From: Streptomyces sp. NBC_00335 | GTDB lineage: Bacteria; Actinomycetota; Actinomycetes; Streptomycetales; Streptomycetaceae | Length of the DNA: 64,000 bases | Assembly (NCBI RefSeq): GCF_036127095.1 | Contig: NZ_CP108007.1 | Coordinates: 124,001 to 188,000 of the forward strand | Direction: 5' to 3' | Part shown: piece after piece, positions 18,108-26,323 of the stretch | Position numbering within the stretch: position 1 is the stretch's first letter | Layout of the letters: the number at the start of each line of letters is the position of its first letter | Translations under genes and position numbers: made by a program | The notes under the pieces: generated by a model | The model's input: only the letters and a program-made list of their open reading frames with translations | What the model was told of the DNA's origin: nothing | The model's database searches: none

Positions 18108-18743
18108 CGGCGATGCCGGCCGCAGAAGCCCCGCGAGCCGCGCCTCCAGCCCCGCCCGGCAGTCGGGCCATTCCGCCGCGGTGACCGAATACATCGCGGA
18201 GTCGCGGAGCAGGCCGTCCTCGCCCGGGGCCCAGGAGCGGGACCAGTTGCGGAGCACGCCCTCGAAGCGTGCGCCGGCCCTCTCGATCGCGGCGCGCGAA
18301 CGGGCGTTGCGGGCGTCCGTCTTCAGATCGAGCCGGGCCACGCCCCAGTTCTCGAAGGCGTGCCGGAACAGCAGGTACTTGGCCTCGGTGTTCATCCCCG
18401 AGCCCTGGGCCGAAGCCGCGAGCCAGGTGTACCCGACCTCGATCGCGTACAGGCCCTCCCCGGTCGTCGGCCACGGCCGGGGGTCCCAGTAGGCGGTGGC
18501 CCCGACCGCCCGCCCGGACGCCTGCTCCACCTGCGCGTACGGCGCCAGTTTCCCCGCGTCGCGACGGGCGAGCTGGGCGTCGATGTACCCCCCGACCCGG
18601 TCCGCGGTGGGTACCCACGTGAATCCGTAGGGGCTGCGGTCCTCTTCCGCCGCCACGGCCAGGTCCGCCGCGTGGCGGTGCTCCAGCGGCTCCAGCCGTA
18701 TGAGCGCGCCGTCCAGGACCGGTCCATCGAGTACGAAGGTCAT
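18054..18743 (-). CDS. GNAT-family N-acetyltransferase (RimJ/RimL type)
   Basis: 229 residues. The GNAT core is clear: [51 protein letters not shown] (acetyl-CoA binding helix region) and [29 protein letters not shown]. This arrangement is that of RimJ/RimL-like transferases acting on protein N-termini or small amines, using acetyl-CoA. The last 18 codons overlap the MerR gene end on the opposite strand. No operon partner. The substrate cannot be predicted. Confidence 0.85.
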   Translation of the reverse strand: MTFVLDGPVLDGALIRLEPLEHRHAADLAVAAEEDRSPYGFTWVPTADRVGGYIDAQLARRDAGKLAPYAQVEQASGRAVGATAYWDPRPWPTTGEGLYAIEVGYTWLAASAQGSGMNTEAKYLLFRHAFENWGVARLDLKTDARNARSRAAIERAGARFEGVLRNWSRSWAPGEDGLLRDSAMYSVTAAEWPDCRAGLEARLAGLLRPASPSLARDGDARRAELRLDQ

Positions 18744-19022
18744 GATCGCAGCGTTCCAGAGCCGCTTCGCCGTGTCGCGCGAATTCGGCGGGGGCCGGAG
18801 CAGGGATCAACGGCTGCCACCTGGCCGCCGAACACCCCGAACCGGTCGCGGCCCTCGTCGACGTCGACGCCCCCGCCGAGCTCCCCGACCACGCCTCTGC
18901 CGCGCCGCGCCGGGCCCCGCCCGGAGCCGGGCCGTCGGCCTCGACGGGAGATAGAACGCGGGACAGTCCGGACCCCCGTCGTTACACTGCGCCCAGTTGA
19001 TCAAGTGGTATGGGGGCGGCCG
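18744..19022. other. Intergenic region between divergent GNAT and molybdoenzyme genes
   Basis: 279 bp without a supportable gene. It must hold the promoters for the GNAT gene (left) and the molybdopterin oxidoreductase (right). A TTGATCA stretch at about 18996-19002 is the only AT-richer patch, some 20 bp before the downstream start. No inverted repeat strong enough to list was seen. Confidence 0.4.
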
Positions 19023-21272
19023 GTGTTGGAGCGAACGGCGACACGGGTGTGCCCGTTGTGCGAGGCGACGTGCGGGCTGAGCATCACCCTGTCGGACGAG
19101 GTCGTCACCCGGGTCAAGGGGAACCGGGACGACGTCTTCAGCAAGGGCTACCTCTGCCCGAAGGGCGCCTCCCTGGGCCGGTTCGACAGCGACCCCGACC
19201 GGCTGACCGCCCCGCTGGTGCGCCGGCCCGACGGCGGTTTCGACGAGGTGGGCTGGGCCGAGGCCTTCGCCGCCGTCGAGCGCGGGCTGCGGGGGGTGAC
19301 GGAGCAGCACGGCAAGGACGCCGTGGCCCTCTACATGGGCAACCCGGTCATCCACACGCTGGCCCTGCCGCTCTACATGCTGGTCCTGCGCGAACGGCTC
19401 GGCACGCGCAACATCTACTCCTCCACCACCCTCGACACCATGCCCAAGAGCGTGGCCTGCGGCTGGATGTACGGGGACCCGCTCGCCTTCCCGCTGCCGG
19501 ACATCGACCGCACCGACCACCTGCTGGTCCTGGGCGCCAACCCCATGGAGTCCAACGGCAGCCTGTGGACCGTCGCCGACCTGCCGGGCCGCCTCAAGGC
19601 CCTGCGGGCACGCGGCGGGCGCCTCGTCGTCGTCGACCCGCGCCGCACCCGCACCGCGGACCTCGCGGACGAGCACGTCCCGATCCGCCCGGGCACCGAC
19701 GCCCTGCTGCTGCTCGGCATCGTGCACACGCTGTTCGACGAGGGCCTGGCGACCGACCCCGGTCCCGGCTTCGCCGGCTTCGACGAGCTGTCCGTCCAGG
19801 TGAAGGGGTTCGCCGCCGAAGACGTCGCGGACGCCTGCGGGATCCCCGCGCGGACCATCCGTACGCTCGCCCGCGAGCTGGCCGCGGCGCCCACCGCCGC
19901 CGTGTACGGGCGACTGGGCACCTGCACCACGGAGTTCGGCACCCTCACCAGCTGGCTGGTGGACGTGGTCAACATCGTCACCGGGAACTTCGACCGCCCC
20001 GGCGGAGTGCTCTTCGGGGAGGCCCCGCACGCCACCCGCCGCCCCGCCGAACCGTTCCGCACCGGCCGCTGGCACAGCAGGGTCCGCGGACTGCCGGAAG
20101 CCAACGGCGAGCTGCCCACCGCGACCCTCGCGGACGAGATCGAGACGCCGGGCGAGGGGCGGGTACGGGCCCTGCTGTGCATCGCCGGCAACCTGGTCCT
20201 CGCCTCCCCGCAGGGCGAACGGCTCGACCGGGCCCTGCCCGGACTGGACTTCATGGTCTGCGTCGACCCCTACCTCAACGAGACCACCCGCCACGCGTCC
20301 GTCATCCTGCCGCCGCCGAGCGCCCTGGAATCACCCCACTACGACGTGGTCCTGGCCGGCCGCTCCGTCCGCCGCAACGCCCGCTTCTCCCCGCCCGTAC
20401 GGACCCTGGCGCCCGGGCGCCCCAGCGAGGCGGAGATCCTCGCCCGGCTGGTCCTCATCGCCTCGGGCAAGAGCGCGGCCGGGGACCCCGACAGCGTGGA
20501 CGAGGCACTGACCGACCTGACCCTGAGGGCCGCCTCCGGCCGCCCGGGGGCGCCCCTGCACGGGCGCGAACCGGCCGCGCTCAAGCGGGAGCTGACCGGG
20601 GACGGCGCACTGGAGCGGCGGCTCGACCTGATGCTCCGGCTCGGACCCGCCGGCGACCTGTTCGGGAAGCGTCCCGACGGCCTGAACCTGGCCCTGCTCA
20701 AGGAGACCCCGAACGGCATCGACCTCGGGCCGCTGCGGCCCCGCCGCGAAGAGGTCGTGATGACCGCCTCCGGGCTCGTGGAACTGTGCCCGCCCGCCAT
20801 CACCGGGGACCTGCCCCGGCTCGACGCGCGGATGCGGGAGCTGGACGGCGGCGGGTTCGTGCTCATCTCCCGCCGCCAGCTGAAATCCGTCAACAGCTGG
20901 TCCCACAACATCGCGAGCCTGTCCGGCGGCACCAACCGCTGCGCCCTGGAGATCAGCACGGGGGACGCCGACCGCCTGGGCGTCACCGCCGGAGACCTGG
21001 TCCGGGTCCGGAGCCGCACCGGCGAGGTGGTGGTGCCTGTGGAACCCACCGACCGGCTGCGCGAGGGCGTGCTGAGCCTCCCGTACGGCTGGGGGCACGG
21101 GCGCCGGGGCAGCCGGCTCGCGCACGCGGCCACCCAGCCGGGCGTGAGCATGAACGCGCTCACCGACGGCTCGGTCGTCGACCCGCTCTCCGGCACGGCC
21201 GTCTTCAACGGGGTGCCCGTGCGCCTGGAGAGGCTTCCGGACGAAGCCGCCGGACGGAAAGCGGAAAGCTGA
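19023..21272 (+). CDS. Molybdopterin (bis-MGD) oxidoreductase
   Basis: 749 residues. It opens with the 4Fe-4S binding motif CPLCEATCGLSI ... CPKGAS (C-x2-C-x3-C-xn-C, residues 9-48), as in formate dehydrogenase/nitrate reductase-type enzymes, followed by the molybdopterin oxidoreductase domain (about 55-480) and a C-terminal MoCo dinucleotide-binding barrel (about 610-740, GDLVRVRSRTGEVVVPVEPTDRLREGVLSLPYGWGHG). It is cytosolic: no twin-arginine signal. GTG start at 19023 with GGGGGCGG upstream. No electron-transfer partner subunits adjoin it, so the acceptor is unknown. This kind of single-gene molybdoenzyme is common in Streptomyces. Confidence 0.85.
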   Translation: MLERTATRVCPLCEATCGLSITLSDEVVTRVKGNRDDVFSKGYLCPKGASLGRFDSDPDRLTAPLVRRPDGGFDEVGWAEAFAAVERGLRGVTEQHGKDAVALYMGNPVIHTLALPLYMLVLRERLGTRNIYSSTTLDTMPKSVACGWMYGDPLAFPLPDIDRTDHLLVLGANPMESNGSLWTVADLPGRLKALRARGGRLVVVDPRRTRTADLADEHVPIRPGTDALLLLGIVHTLFDEGLATDPGPGFAGFDELSVQVKGFAAEDVADACGIPARTIRTLARELAAAPTAAVYGRLGTCTTEFGTLTSWLVDVVNIVTGNFDRPGGVLFGEAPHATRRPAEPFRTGRWHSRVRGLPEANGELPTATLADEIETPGEGRVRALLCIAGNLVLASPQGERLDRALPGLDFMVCVDPYLNETTRHASVILPPPSALESPHYDVVLAGRSVRRNARFSPPVRTLAPGRPSEAEILARLVLIASGKSAAGDPDSVDEALTDLTLRAASGRPGAPLHGREPAALKRELTGDGALERRLDLMLRLGPAGDLFGKRPDGLNLALLKETPNGIDLGPLRPRREEVVMTASGLVELCPPAITGDLPRLDARMRELDGGGFVLISRRQLKSVNSWSHNIASLSGGTNRCALEISTGDADRLGVTAGDLVRVRSRTGEVVVPVEPTDRLREGVLSLPYGWGHGRRGSRLAHAATQPGVSMNALTDGSVVDPLSGTAVFNGVPVRLERLPDEAAGRKAES

Positions 21273-21396
21273 ACTCCGAATGGCGTGCATTCCGCGTCAT
21301 TTGAATTGCTGATCGCCCCGGGGGAAAACTTTTCAGACATCCGGCGCGTCCCTAGACTGGCCAAGTGAGTCCGATCGCCAGTCATTGGGAGATTCC

Positions 21397-21921
21397 GTGA
21401 GTCTTGCCCGTCGCATCATGATTCCTGCCGTTTCCATGGTGCTCCTTGCCGGGGTGGCCACCGCGGCGAATGCCGTGGAAGAGCCCACGACAGATTCCAT
21501 GAGCAGTCTGGTGTGTTCGCCGACGCAGACCGCCATCACCGATGTGCCGCACCGGCTTTTCGCCGCCTGGAACAACGGGGACGCGGCCGGAGTCGCCGCC
21601 CAGTTCACGACGGACGGGCACATGATTCCGAGCAATGGCGCCTACCTCACCAGCAGGACGGCGATCCAGTCCTTCTACCAGGGCGCCTTCGCGGGCCCCC
21701 TCGCGGGCACCCGGATGATCGGCAAGCCGCTCACCGTGCGCTGCCTGTCCAACTCCACGGCCGTGATCGACGGGCTCGGCGGGCTGCTCAAGCCCGGTGA
21801 CACCTACACCGAGCCGGAGCAGGTGCCGATCGGCCAGCGCATCATCGTCTCCTGGACGGCGGTCCGCGTCGGCAACGCCTACTACATGAAGGAATTCCAG
21901 AGCACCACCATTCAGGGCTGA
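21397..21921 (+). CDS. Exported SnoaL/NTF2-like protein
   Basis: 174 residues. Signal peptide 1-25 (LARRIMIPAVSMVLLAGVATAANA) then an NTF2/SnoaL-like alpha+beta cone domain: VPHRLFAAWNNGDAAGVAAQFTTDGHMIPSNGAYLTSR is the standard opening of the fold, and SWTAVRVGNAYYMKEFQ is the closing strand pair. Two cysteines in the mature part could pair. The GTG at 21397 follows GGGAG by six bases. It lies 48 bp before FabG in the same direction and may be the first gene of that operon. NTF2-like proteins include cyclases, dehydratases and plain binding proteins; export makes a role as a polyketide dehydratase unlikely. Confidence 0.7.
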   Translation: MSLARRIMIPAVSMVLLAGVATAANAVEEPTTDSMSSLVCSPTQTAITDVPHRLFAAWNNGDAAGVAAQFTTDGHMIPSNGAYLTSRTAIQSFYQGAFAGPLAGTRMIGKPLTVRCLSNSTAVIDGLGGLLKPGDTYTEPEQVPIGQRIIVSWTAVRVGNAYYMKEFQSTTIQG

Positions 21922-21969
21922 TCCCCCGGCCGGCTGCCGCGAGGAAATCGAGAGGAACGGAGAGTTTCG

Positions 21970-22674
21970 TTGCCACGCACGGTGCTGGTCACGGGAGGAA
22001 ACAGGGGAATCGGGCTCGCCATTGCCGAGGAATTCCTCGGACGCGGCGACCGGGTTGCCGTCACCTACCGGAGTGAACCGCCGGACGGTAAATTCCTCGC
22101 CGTTCGGTGCGATGTCGCCGACCCGGAACAGATCGACGCCGCATTCGCCACGGTCGAGGCCGAACTGGGGCCGGTGGAGATTCTCGTGTCCAATGCCGGG
22201 ATAACCGAGGACCGGCCCATGCTGCGGATGCTGGAAGAGCAATTCTCCCGGGTCATCGACACCAATCTCACCGGCGGCTGGCGCTGCGCCCGGCGGGCCC
22301 TGCCCAAAATGCTGCGCGGCCGGTGGGGGCGGATCGTCTTCGTGTCCTCCGTCGCCGGACTGCGCGGCAACCAGGGCCAGGTCAACTACGCCGCCAGCAA
22401 GGCCGGCATGGTCGGCATGGCACGCTCGCTCGCCCGCGAGGTCGCCACGTCCGGCATCACCGTGAACGTGGTGGCACCCGGCCTGATCGAGACCGACATG
22501 ACCGCCGCCCTGTCCGGAGCCCGCAAGAGCACGCACCTGGCGGAGATCCCGGCGGGCCGGGCGGGCCGCCCCGAGGACGTGGCCGACACGGTGGCCTGGC
22601 TCGCGGGGGAGCGGGCCGGCTACGTCACGGGCGCGGTCGTGCCCGTGGACGGCGGCCTGGGAATGGGGCACTGA
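21970..22674 (+). CDS. FabG-type 3-oxoacyl-ACP reductase
   Basis: 234 residues, standard for FabG. The NADPH motif TGGNRGIG (residues 8-15), NNAG-equivalent SNAG, catalytic Ser in SSVAG, and YAASK (catalytic Tyr-Lys) are present, and the C-terminus PVDGGLGMGH is typical of mycobacterial MabA/Streptomyces FabG. It reduces beta-ketoacyl-ACP to beta-hydroxyacyl-ACP. TTG start with GGAG upstream. The FabI gene begins 4 bp after its stop, the same order as in the fabG-fabI operon of primary fatty acid synthesis. Whether this is that housekeeping copy or a dedicated paralogue cannot be settled from the window. Confidence 0.85.
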   Translation: MPRTVLVTGGNRGIGLAIAEEFLGRGDRVAVTYRSEPPDGKFLAVRCDVADPEQIDAAFATVEAELGPVEILVSNAGITEDRPMLRMLEEQFSRVIDTNLTGGWRCARRALPKMLRGRWGRIVFVSSVAGLRGNQGQVNYAASKAGMVGMARSLAREVATSGITVNVVAPGLIETDMTAALSGARKSTHLAEIPAGRAGRPEDVADTVAWLAGERAGYVTGAVVPVDGGLGMGH

Positions 22675-22678
22675 TCCC

Positions 22679-23518
22679 ATGACCACCAGCCTTCCCGCGA
22701 CCTCGCCCGCGACCTCGCCCGCGACCTCGCCCGCGCCCGCGACCTCGCCCGCCACCGGCGGCCTGCTCGCCGGCAAACGGATCGTCATCACCGGTGTGAT
22801 CACCGAGCGGTCCATCGCGTTCGCCGCCGCCCGGATCGCCCAGGAACAGGGCGCCCGGATCGTCCTCACCGGCTACGGCCGGATGTCCCTGGTCGAACTG
22901 GTCTCCCGCCGGCTGCCCGAGAAGCCGCCGGTCGTGGAACTGGACGTGACCGACCCCGGACACCTCGCCCGGCTCCCGGAACTGGTGGGCGAGCACCTCG
23001 GCGGGATCGACGGAGTACTGCACTCCATCGCCTTCGCCCCATCGAGCTGTCTCGGCGGTTTCCTCACCGCACCCTGGGAGGACGTGGCCACCGCCGTCCA
23101 CACGTCCGCCTACTCCTACGTCTCCCTCGCCAAGGCGCTGCTGCCCCTGATGGGCAGCGGCGGCTCGGTGGTCGGCCTCACCTTCGACGCCACGAAGGCC
23201 TGGCCGGGGTACGACTGGATGGGCGTGGCCAAGGCCTCCCTGGAGTCCGCCAACCGCTATCTCGCACGGGAGGCAGGCCCGCTGGGCATCAGGTCCAACC
23301 TGGTGGCGGCCGGCCCGCTGCGGACCACCGCCGGGAAGGCCATCCCGGGCTTGGCCCGCACCCAGGACGACTGGGCGGCGAAGGCACCCCTGGGCTGGAA
23401 CATCACCGAGACGGAGCCCACGGCACGGGCCTGCGCCGCGCTGCTCTCCGACTGGTTCCCGGCGACCACGGGCGAGATCGTCCACGTCGACGGGGGACAC
23501 CACGCGATGGGCGCCTGA
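22679..23518 (+). CDS. FabI/InhA-type enoyl-ACP reductase
   Basis: 279 residues. FabI/InhA-type SDR: GKRIVITGVITERSIAFAAARIAQEQGA (NAD site), LHSIAFAP, GLTFDATKAWPGYDWMGVAKASLE with the Tyr-x6-Lys catalytic pair, and WFPATTGEIVHVDGGHHAMGA at the end. It reduces the trans-2 double bond of enoyl-ACP with NADH. An N-terminal extension of about 27 residues is a Pro/Ala/Thr/Ser repeat encoded by a 12-bp tandem DNA repeat, absent from normal FabI. Some core segments (PSSCLGG) differ from the usual primary-metabolism enzyme. A paralogue next to a fatty-acid-like cluster can either saturate the product chain or act as a resistant target. Confidence 0.85.
   Translation: MTTSLPATSPATSPATSPAPATSPATGGLLAGKRIVITGVITERSIAFAAARIAQEQGARIVLTGYGRMSLVELVSRRLPEKPPVVELDVTDPGHLARLPELVGEHLGGIDGVLHSIAFAPSSCLGGFLTAPWEDVATAVHTSAYSYVSLAKALLPLMGSGGSVVGLTFDATKAWPGYDWMGVAKASLESANRYLAREAGPLGIRSNLVAAGPLRTTAGKAIPGLARTQDDWAAKAPLGWNITETEPTARACAALLSDWFPATTGEIVHVDGGHHAMGA
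22697..22750 (+). repeat. 12-bp tandem repeat in the FabI N-terminus
   Basis: Four copies of GCGACCTCGCCC (22697-22708, 22709-22720, 22721-22732, 22739-22750) with a 6-bp partial unit between copies three and four. In frame it encodes repeated Ala-Thr-Ser-Pro. It looks like recent slippage expansion of a disordered N-terminal extension. Confidence 0.9.
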
Positions 23519-23540
23519 GCAGAAGACCGCAGCACGAAAG

Positions 23541-23580
23541 GGGGGTGCCCCGGACCGCACGCGCGGCCCGGGGCACCCCC
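23541..23580. terminator. Bidirectional terminator between convergent FabI and MBL genes
   Basis: A 13-bp perfect stem (23541-23553 with 23568-23580), loop of 14 bases, followed on the plus strand by TCTTT. It lies between the stop of FabI at 23518 and the stop of the minus-strand operon at 23598 and separates the two transcription units. Confidence 0.85.
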
Positions 23581-23597
23581 TCTTTCCCGGCCCGGGG

Positions 23598-24386
23598 TCA
23601 GAGCGCGAAGCTGCTGCCCGCCTCGGGAACCACCAGGCGCTCGGCCGAGCCCGCCTTCTCGAAGGCGGCGCTGACGGCGTCCTGACCCTCGGTGAAGTGC
23701 TGCCAGCCGTCCTGGTGCACCGCGAGCACCTTGCGGGCGCCCAGCAGCTCGGCCACCTCCACCGCCTGCTCGGAGGTCAGCGACAGCAGCGTCGGGCCGA
23801 ACGGGGCGAGCTGCGCCGCGCCCACGTGCAGCACCGCCAGGTCGACGCCGGCCCCGCCGAGCCGCTCCGCGAGGGCCTTCACCGGCTCCAGGGAGACGTT
23901 GTCGCCGCTGACGTACACGGTGGGCAGGCCCTCGCCGGTGAGCAGGAAGCCGGTGACGGCGCCCAGCATCGGCTCGGTACCGGCCGGGCCGTGCTGCGCC
24001 GGCACCGCGGTGACCACGAGCCGGCCGCCGTCCGGGCGCTCCAGTACGTGCTCGGCCCAGGGCGCCAGCCCCGTACCGCCGACGCGCTCCGCGGACTGCT
24101 CGGTGGTGAGGACCAGCGCGACCTCCTCGAGGAAGGCGCGCCCGGCCCCGTCGAGGTTGTCGGGGTGCTGGTCGTGCGACAGCAGGACGGCCGCCACCGT
24201 ACCCAGCTGGTCGGGGTCAAGCGCCGGTCCGGCCACCTTGTGCAGAGCCACCGGGCCCAACTCGTAGGAGGAACCGGCGGTGTCGAAGGTCGGGTCCGTC
24301 ACGAACCGCAGCCCGCCCAGGTCGATGACCACGGTGGGGCCGCCCACCGCGGTGACGGCGAGCTGTGCGGCGGTGTTCTCTGTCAT
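23598..24386 (-). CDS. Metallo-beta-lactamase-fold hydrolase (UlaG-like)
   Basis: 262 residues. The order of elements is that of UlaG-like MBL-fold proteins: VVIDLGGLRFVTDPTFD, then AVLLSHDQHPDNLDGAGR at the metal site, PAQHG, VYVSGDN and a C-terminal HQDGWQHFTEGQD. The usual Streptomyces form of the site reads HDHHPDN, so one histidine is replaced by Gln here; activity may be altered. Last gene of the long minus-strand operon, 86 bp after the PPTase. It could be a thioesterase-like or lactonase-like release enzyme, or a detoxifier. Function is not certain. Confidence 0.75.
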   Translation of the reverse strand: MTENTAAQLAVTAVGGPTVVIDLGGLRFVTDPTFDTAGSSYELGPVALHKVAGPALDPDQLGTVAAVLLSHDQHPDNLDGAGRAFLEEVALVLTTEQSAERVGGTGLAPWAEHVLERPDGGRLVVTAVPAQHGPAGTEPMLGAVTGFLLTGEGLPTVYVSGDNVSLEPVKALAERLGGAGVDLAVLHVGAAQLAPFGPTLLSLTSEQAVEVAELLGARKVLAVHQDGWQHFTEGQDAVSAAFEKAGSAERLVVPEAGSSFAL

Positions 24387-24472
24387 GGAACTGCTCCTCG
24401 AAAAGTGCGATTCGAACGGTGGGATGGGAAAGCGAAGGGGGAGACGGAGGGGAGAGGCAGAGGGCGGGCCGG

Positions 24473-25213
24473 TCAGCCGGGATCCACGACCACCAGGCCC
24501 CCGGTGAACCCCCGCGGCAGCCGCAGCGGGTGCCAGAGGTGGCCGACGTCCTGGTCCGGAGCCCCGGCCAGCGAGCGGACCCCGGTGCCCACGGCCTTCA
24601 CGTACGCCTCCCGCCTGGTCCAGACGTCCAGCCACAGCAGGTCCCCGGTCCGGCCGGCGGCCCGGCCCAGGCGGGCGCGTTCGGCGGGGGAGAACAGCCG
24701 CCGTGCCAGCTCCGCGGCGCGGGGGACCGTACGGACCTCCTCGACGTCCACACCGACCCGGGTCCGGGGCGCGAGCCCGGTGCCCACGGCGACGGCGACC
24801 AGACCCGCGGCGTGCGCGATGCTCACGTCCACCCCCGGGGCGCCCGTCACCCACGGCCGCCCGGCCCGGTCCACGGCGAGGCCCACCCGGGCGGGCGGCC
24901 GCCCGAGCATCCGCCCCAGCACACTGCGCAGCACGTACCGGGCCAGGACGAACTCGGCCCGGCCCAGCGGATCGGAGACGGCGTCGTACCGGGAGCGCTC
25001 CTGCGGGGCCAGCGCGGCGGCGGCCAGCTCCGCCACCGCGGCGGCCGGCAGACCGCGCCCGTCGGCCCACCAGGCGCGTACGACACCGGGGCCCGCGGCG
25101 ACCTGCCCCGCCGGGGCGATCCGCCCTGCCGGGACGATCCGCCCCGCTGCGCCGATCCGCCCCGCCGGGGCGACCACGGTCGCCGCCGCACCGTCCGATC
25201 CGCTCGGTATCAC
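24473..25213 (-). CDS. 4'-phosphopantetheinyl transferase (first of three)
   Basis: 246 residues. Sfp-type PPTase with the two signature blocks: VGVDVEEVR (Mg-binding Asp/Glu) and LWLDVWTRREAYVKAVGTGV (W-x-K/R-K/R-E-A-x-x-K). It moves phosphopantetheine from CoA to the active serine of carrier proteins. The GTG start at 25213 overlaps the stop of the aaRS-like gene (GTGA), so the two are translated together. An Ala/Gly-rich N-terminal stretch (residues about 8-40) built from short repeats is unusual. Likely partners are the carrier proteins of the same operon. Confidence 0.85.
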   Translation of the reverse strand: MIPSGSDGAAATVVAPAGRIGAAGRIVPAGRIAPAGQVAAGPGVVRAWWADGRGLPAAAVAELAAAALAPQERSRYDAVSDPLGRAEFVLARYVLRSVLGRMLGRPPARVGLAVDRAGRPWVTGAPGVDVSIAHAAGLVAVAVGTGLAPRTRVGVDVEEVRTVPRAAELARRLFSPAERARLGRAAGRTGDLLWLDVWTRREAYVKAVGTGVRSLAGAPDQDVGHLWHPLRLPRGFTGGLVVVDPG

Positions 25214-26076
25214 GGCCGGCCGGTCGCCAGTACCCGGTCGGCCAGCTCGTCCTCGGTCAGGCCGAAGTGCGAGGTGAGGGCGCTGATCCAGCGCTCCAGG
25301 CCGAAGGCCACGCAACCGGTGAAGGCGGGCTCGCCGTCCGCGGTGCGGATCTCGCAGCGCTCGCCGAAGAAGTTGCGGTGGAAGTTGAGCGAGCCGATGG
25401 CCAGCGACCCGTCGAAGACGAACTCCTCCTTGACCGGGAAGAGCTGGGCCATCAGCGCGCGTCCCGCGCTCGCGTCGAAGAAGGGGTCGGTGGCGGCCTC
25501 GATCTCGACCGGCAGCCCGAGCTCCGACAGATAGCCCGTGATCTTCTTCCGGAACAGTTCCAGGTGGGCCAGGACCTCGTCCCGGGTGCCGACGCACACG
25601 ATCTCCCGCATGCTGAAGCCCAGCAGCCGGCGCAGCGCGTCGTAGTGCGTCTCGCGGCGGAAGCAGGTGGCGACGGTGGTCACCTTGTGGGGACCTTCCG
25701 TCAGCGTGCGGCCCGCCAGATCGAGGTAGACGTTGTAGCAGGCCGCCGAAGGCAGTGCGTACGAGGCCTCCGTGAGGTGCCCCGCCGGCAGGGAGGCCTC
25801 GCGGGGCCCGCCCGTCGCGTACTGCGGAGCGGCCTCCTCCGTGAGGGCCGCTCCCAGGATGGCCAGCTGCGGGAAGTTCTGGAAGTAGTCCAGCCTGTGC
25901 AGGTCCTCGACCCGCATCAGGGGCGGGTACTGCACCGCGTCGGCGCCGACCTCGGCCGCCCAGCCGGTGAACACCCCTTCGAGCGTGGCCCGCAGCCTCA
26001 GCGCACCGGGCCCGAGGGTCGCGAGACCGCCGCGCGTCGAAGGGCTGCGGCCGGCCTCCGGACTACTCGGACTCAT
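25210..26076 (-). CDS. Class II aaRS-like amino acid:[carrier protein] ligase
   Basis: 288 residues, much shorter than seryl-tRNA synthetase because the tRNA-binding arm is missing. It keeps the class II catalytic core: VATCFRRETHYDALRRLLGFSMREIVCVG (motif 2 with zinc-type Cys) and CVAFGLERWISALTSHFG (motif 3 with the second Cys and Arg). This is the signature of the atypical SerRS homologues that activate small amino acids (glycine or alanine in the studied proteins) as adenylates and load them on a stand-alone carrier protein. The carrier protein gene directly upstream (26063-26323) overlaps its start by 14 bp and is the obvious acceptor. It therefore supplies an aminoacyl thioester to the pathway. 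Confidence 0.85.
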   Translation of the reverse strand: MSPSSPEAGRSPSTRGGLATLGPGALRLRATLEGVFTGWAAEVGADAVQYPPLMRVEDLHRLDYFQNFPQLAILGAALTEEAAPQYATGGPREASLPAGHLTEASYALPSAACYNVYLDLAGRTLTEGPHKVTTVATCFRRETHYDALRRLLGFSMREIVCVGTRDEVLAHLELFRKKITGYLSELGLPVEIEAATDPFFDASAGRALMAQLFPVKEEFVFDGSLAIGSLNFHRNFFGERCEIRTADGEPAFTGCVAFGLERWISALTSHFGLTEDELADRVLATGRP

Positions 26077-26323
26077 GGAAGAACCTCTTTCGAATCGAGT
26101 TGATCGTACGAAAATCAGACGGCGTTACGTGCTCCATCAAGATCTCTTCACCCGTCTGCTCCTCCAGTACGTAGAGGAAGTTGACGAAGCCGAGGGAGTC
26201 GAGGATGCGGTTCTCGACCAGGTCGAGGTCCGGATCGATCGAGGTCAGCTCCGGCCGCTTGGTCAGCAGGTACCGGACCACGGCGTCGAACCCGGCGGGC
26301 TTGTGCTCCGTTGCCCCGCTCAT
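26063..26323 (-). CDS. Aminoacyl carrier protein
   Basis: 86 residues. Small acidic four-helix carrier protein with the attachment site ILDSLGFVNFL (Ser43), in a context close to the carrier proteins paired with aaRS-like ligases. Its start overlaps the diiron oxygenase stop (ATGA) upstream, and its stop lies inside the start of the ligase gene downstream, so ligase, carrier and oxygenase are produced together. It probably carries the amino acid on which the diiron enzyme acts. Confidence 0.85.
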   Translation of the reverse strand: MSGATEHKPAGFDAVVRYLLTKRPELTSIDPDLDLVENRILDSLGFVNFLYVLEEQTGEEILMEHVTPSDFRTINSIRKRFFHESE

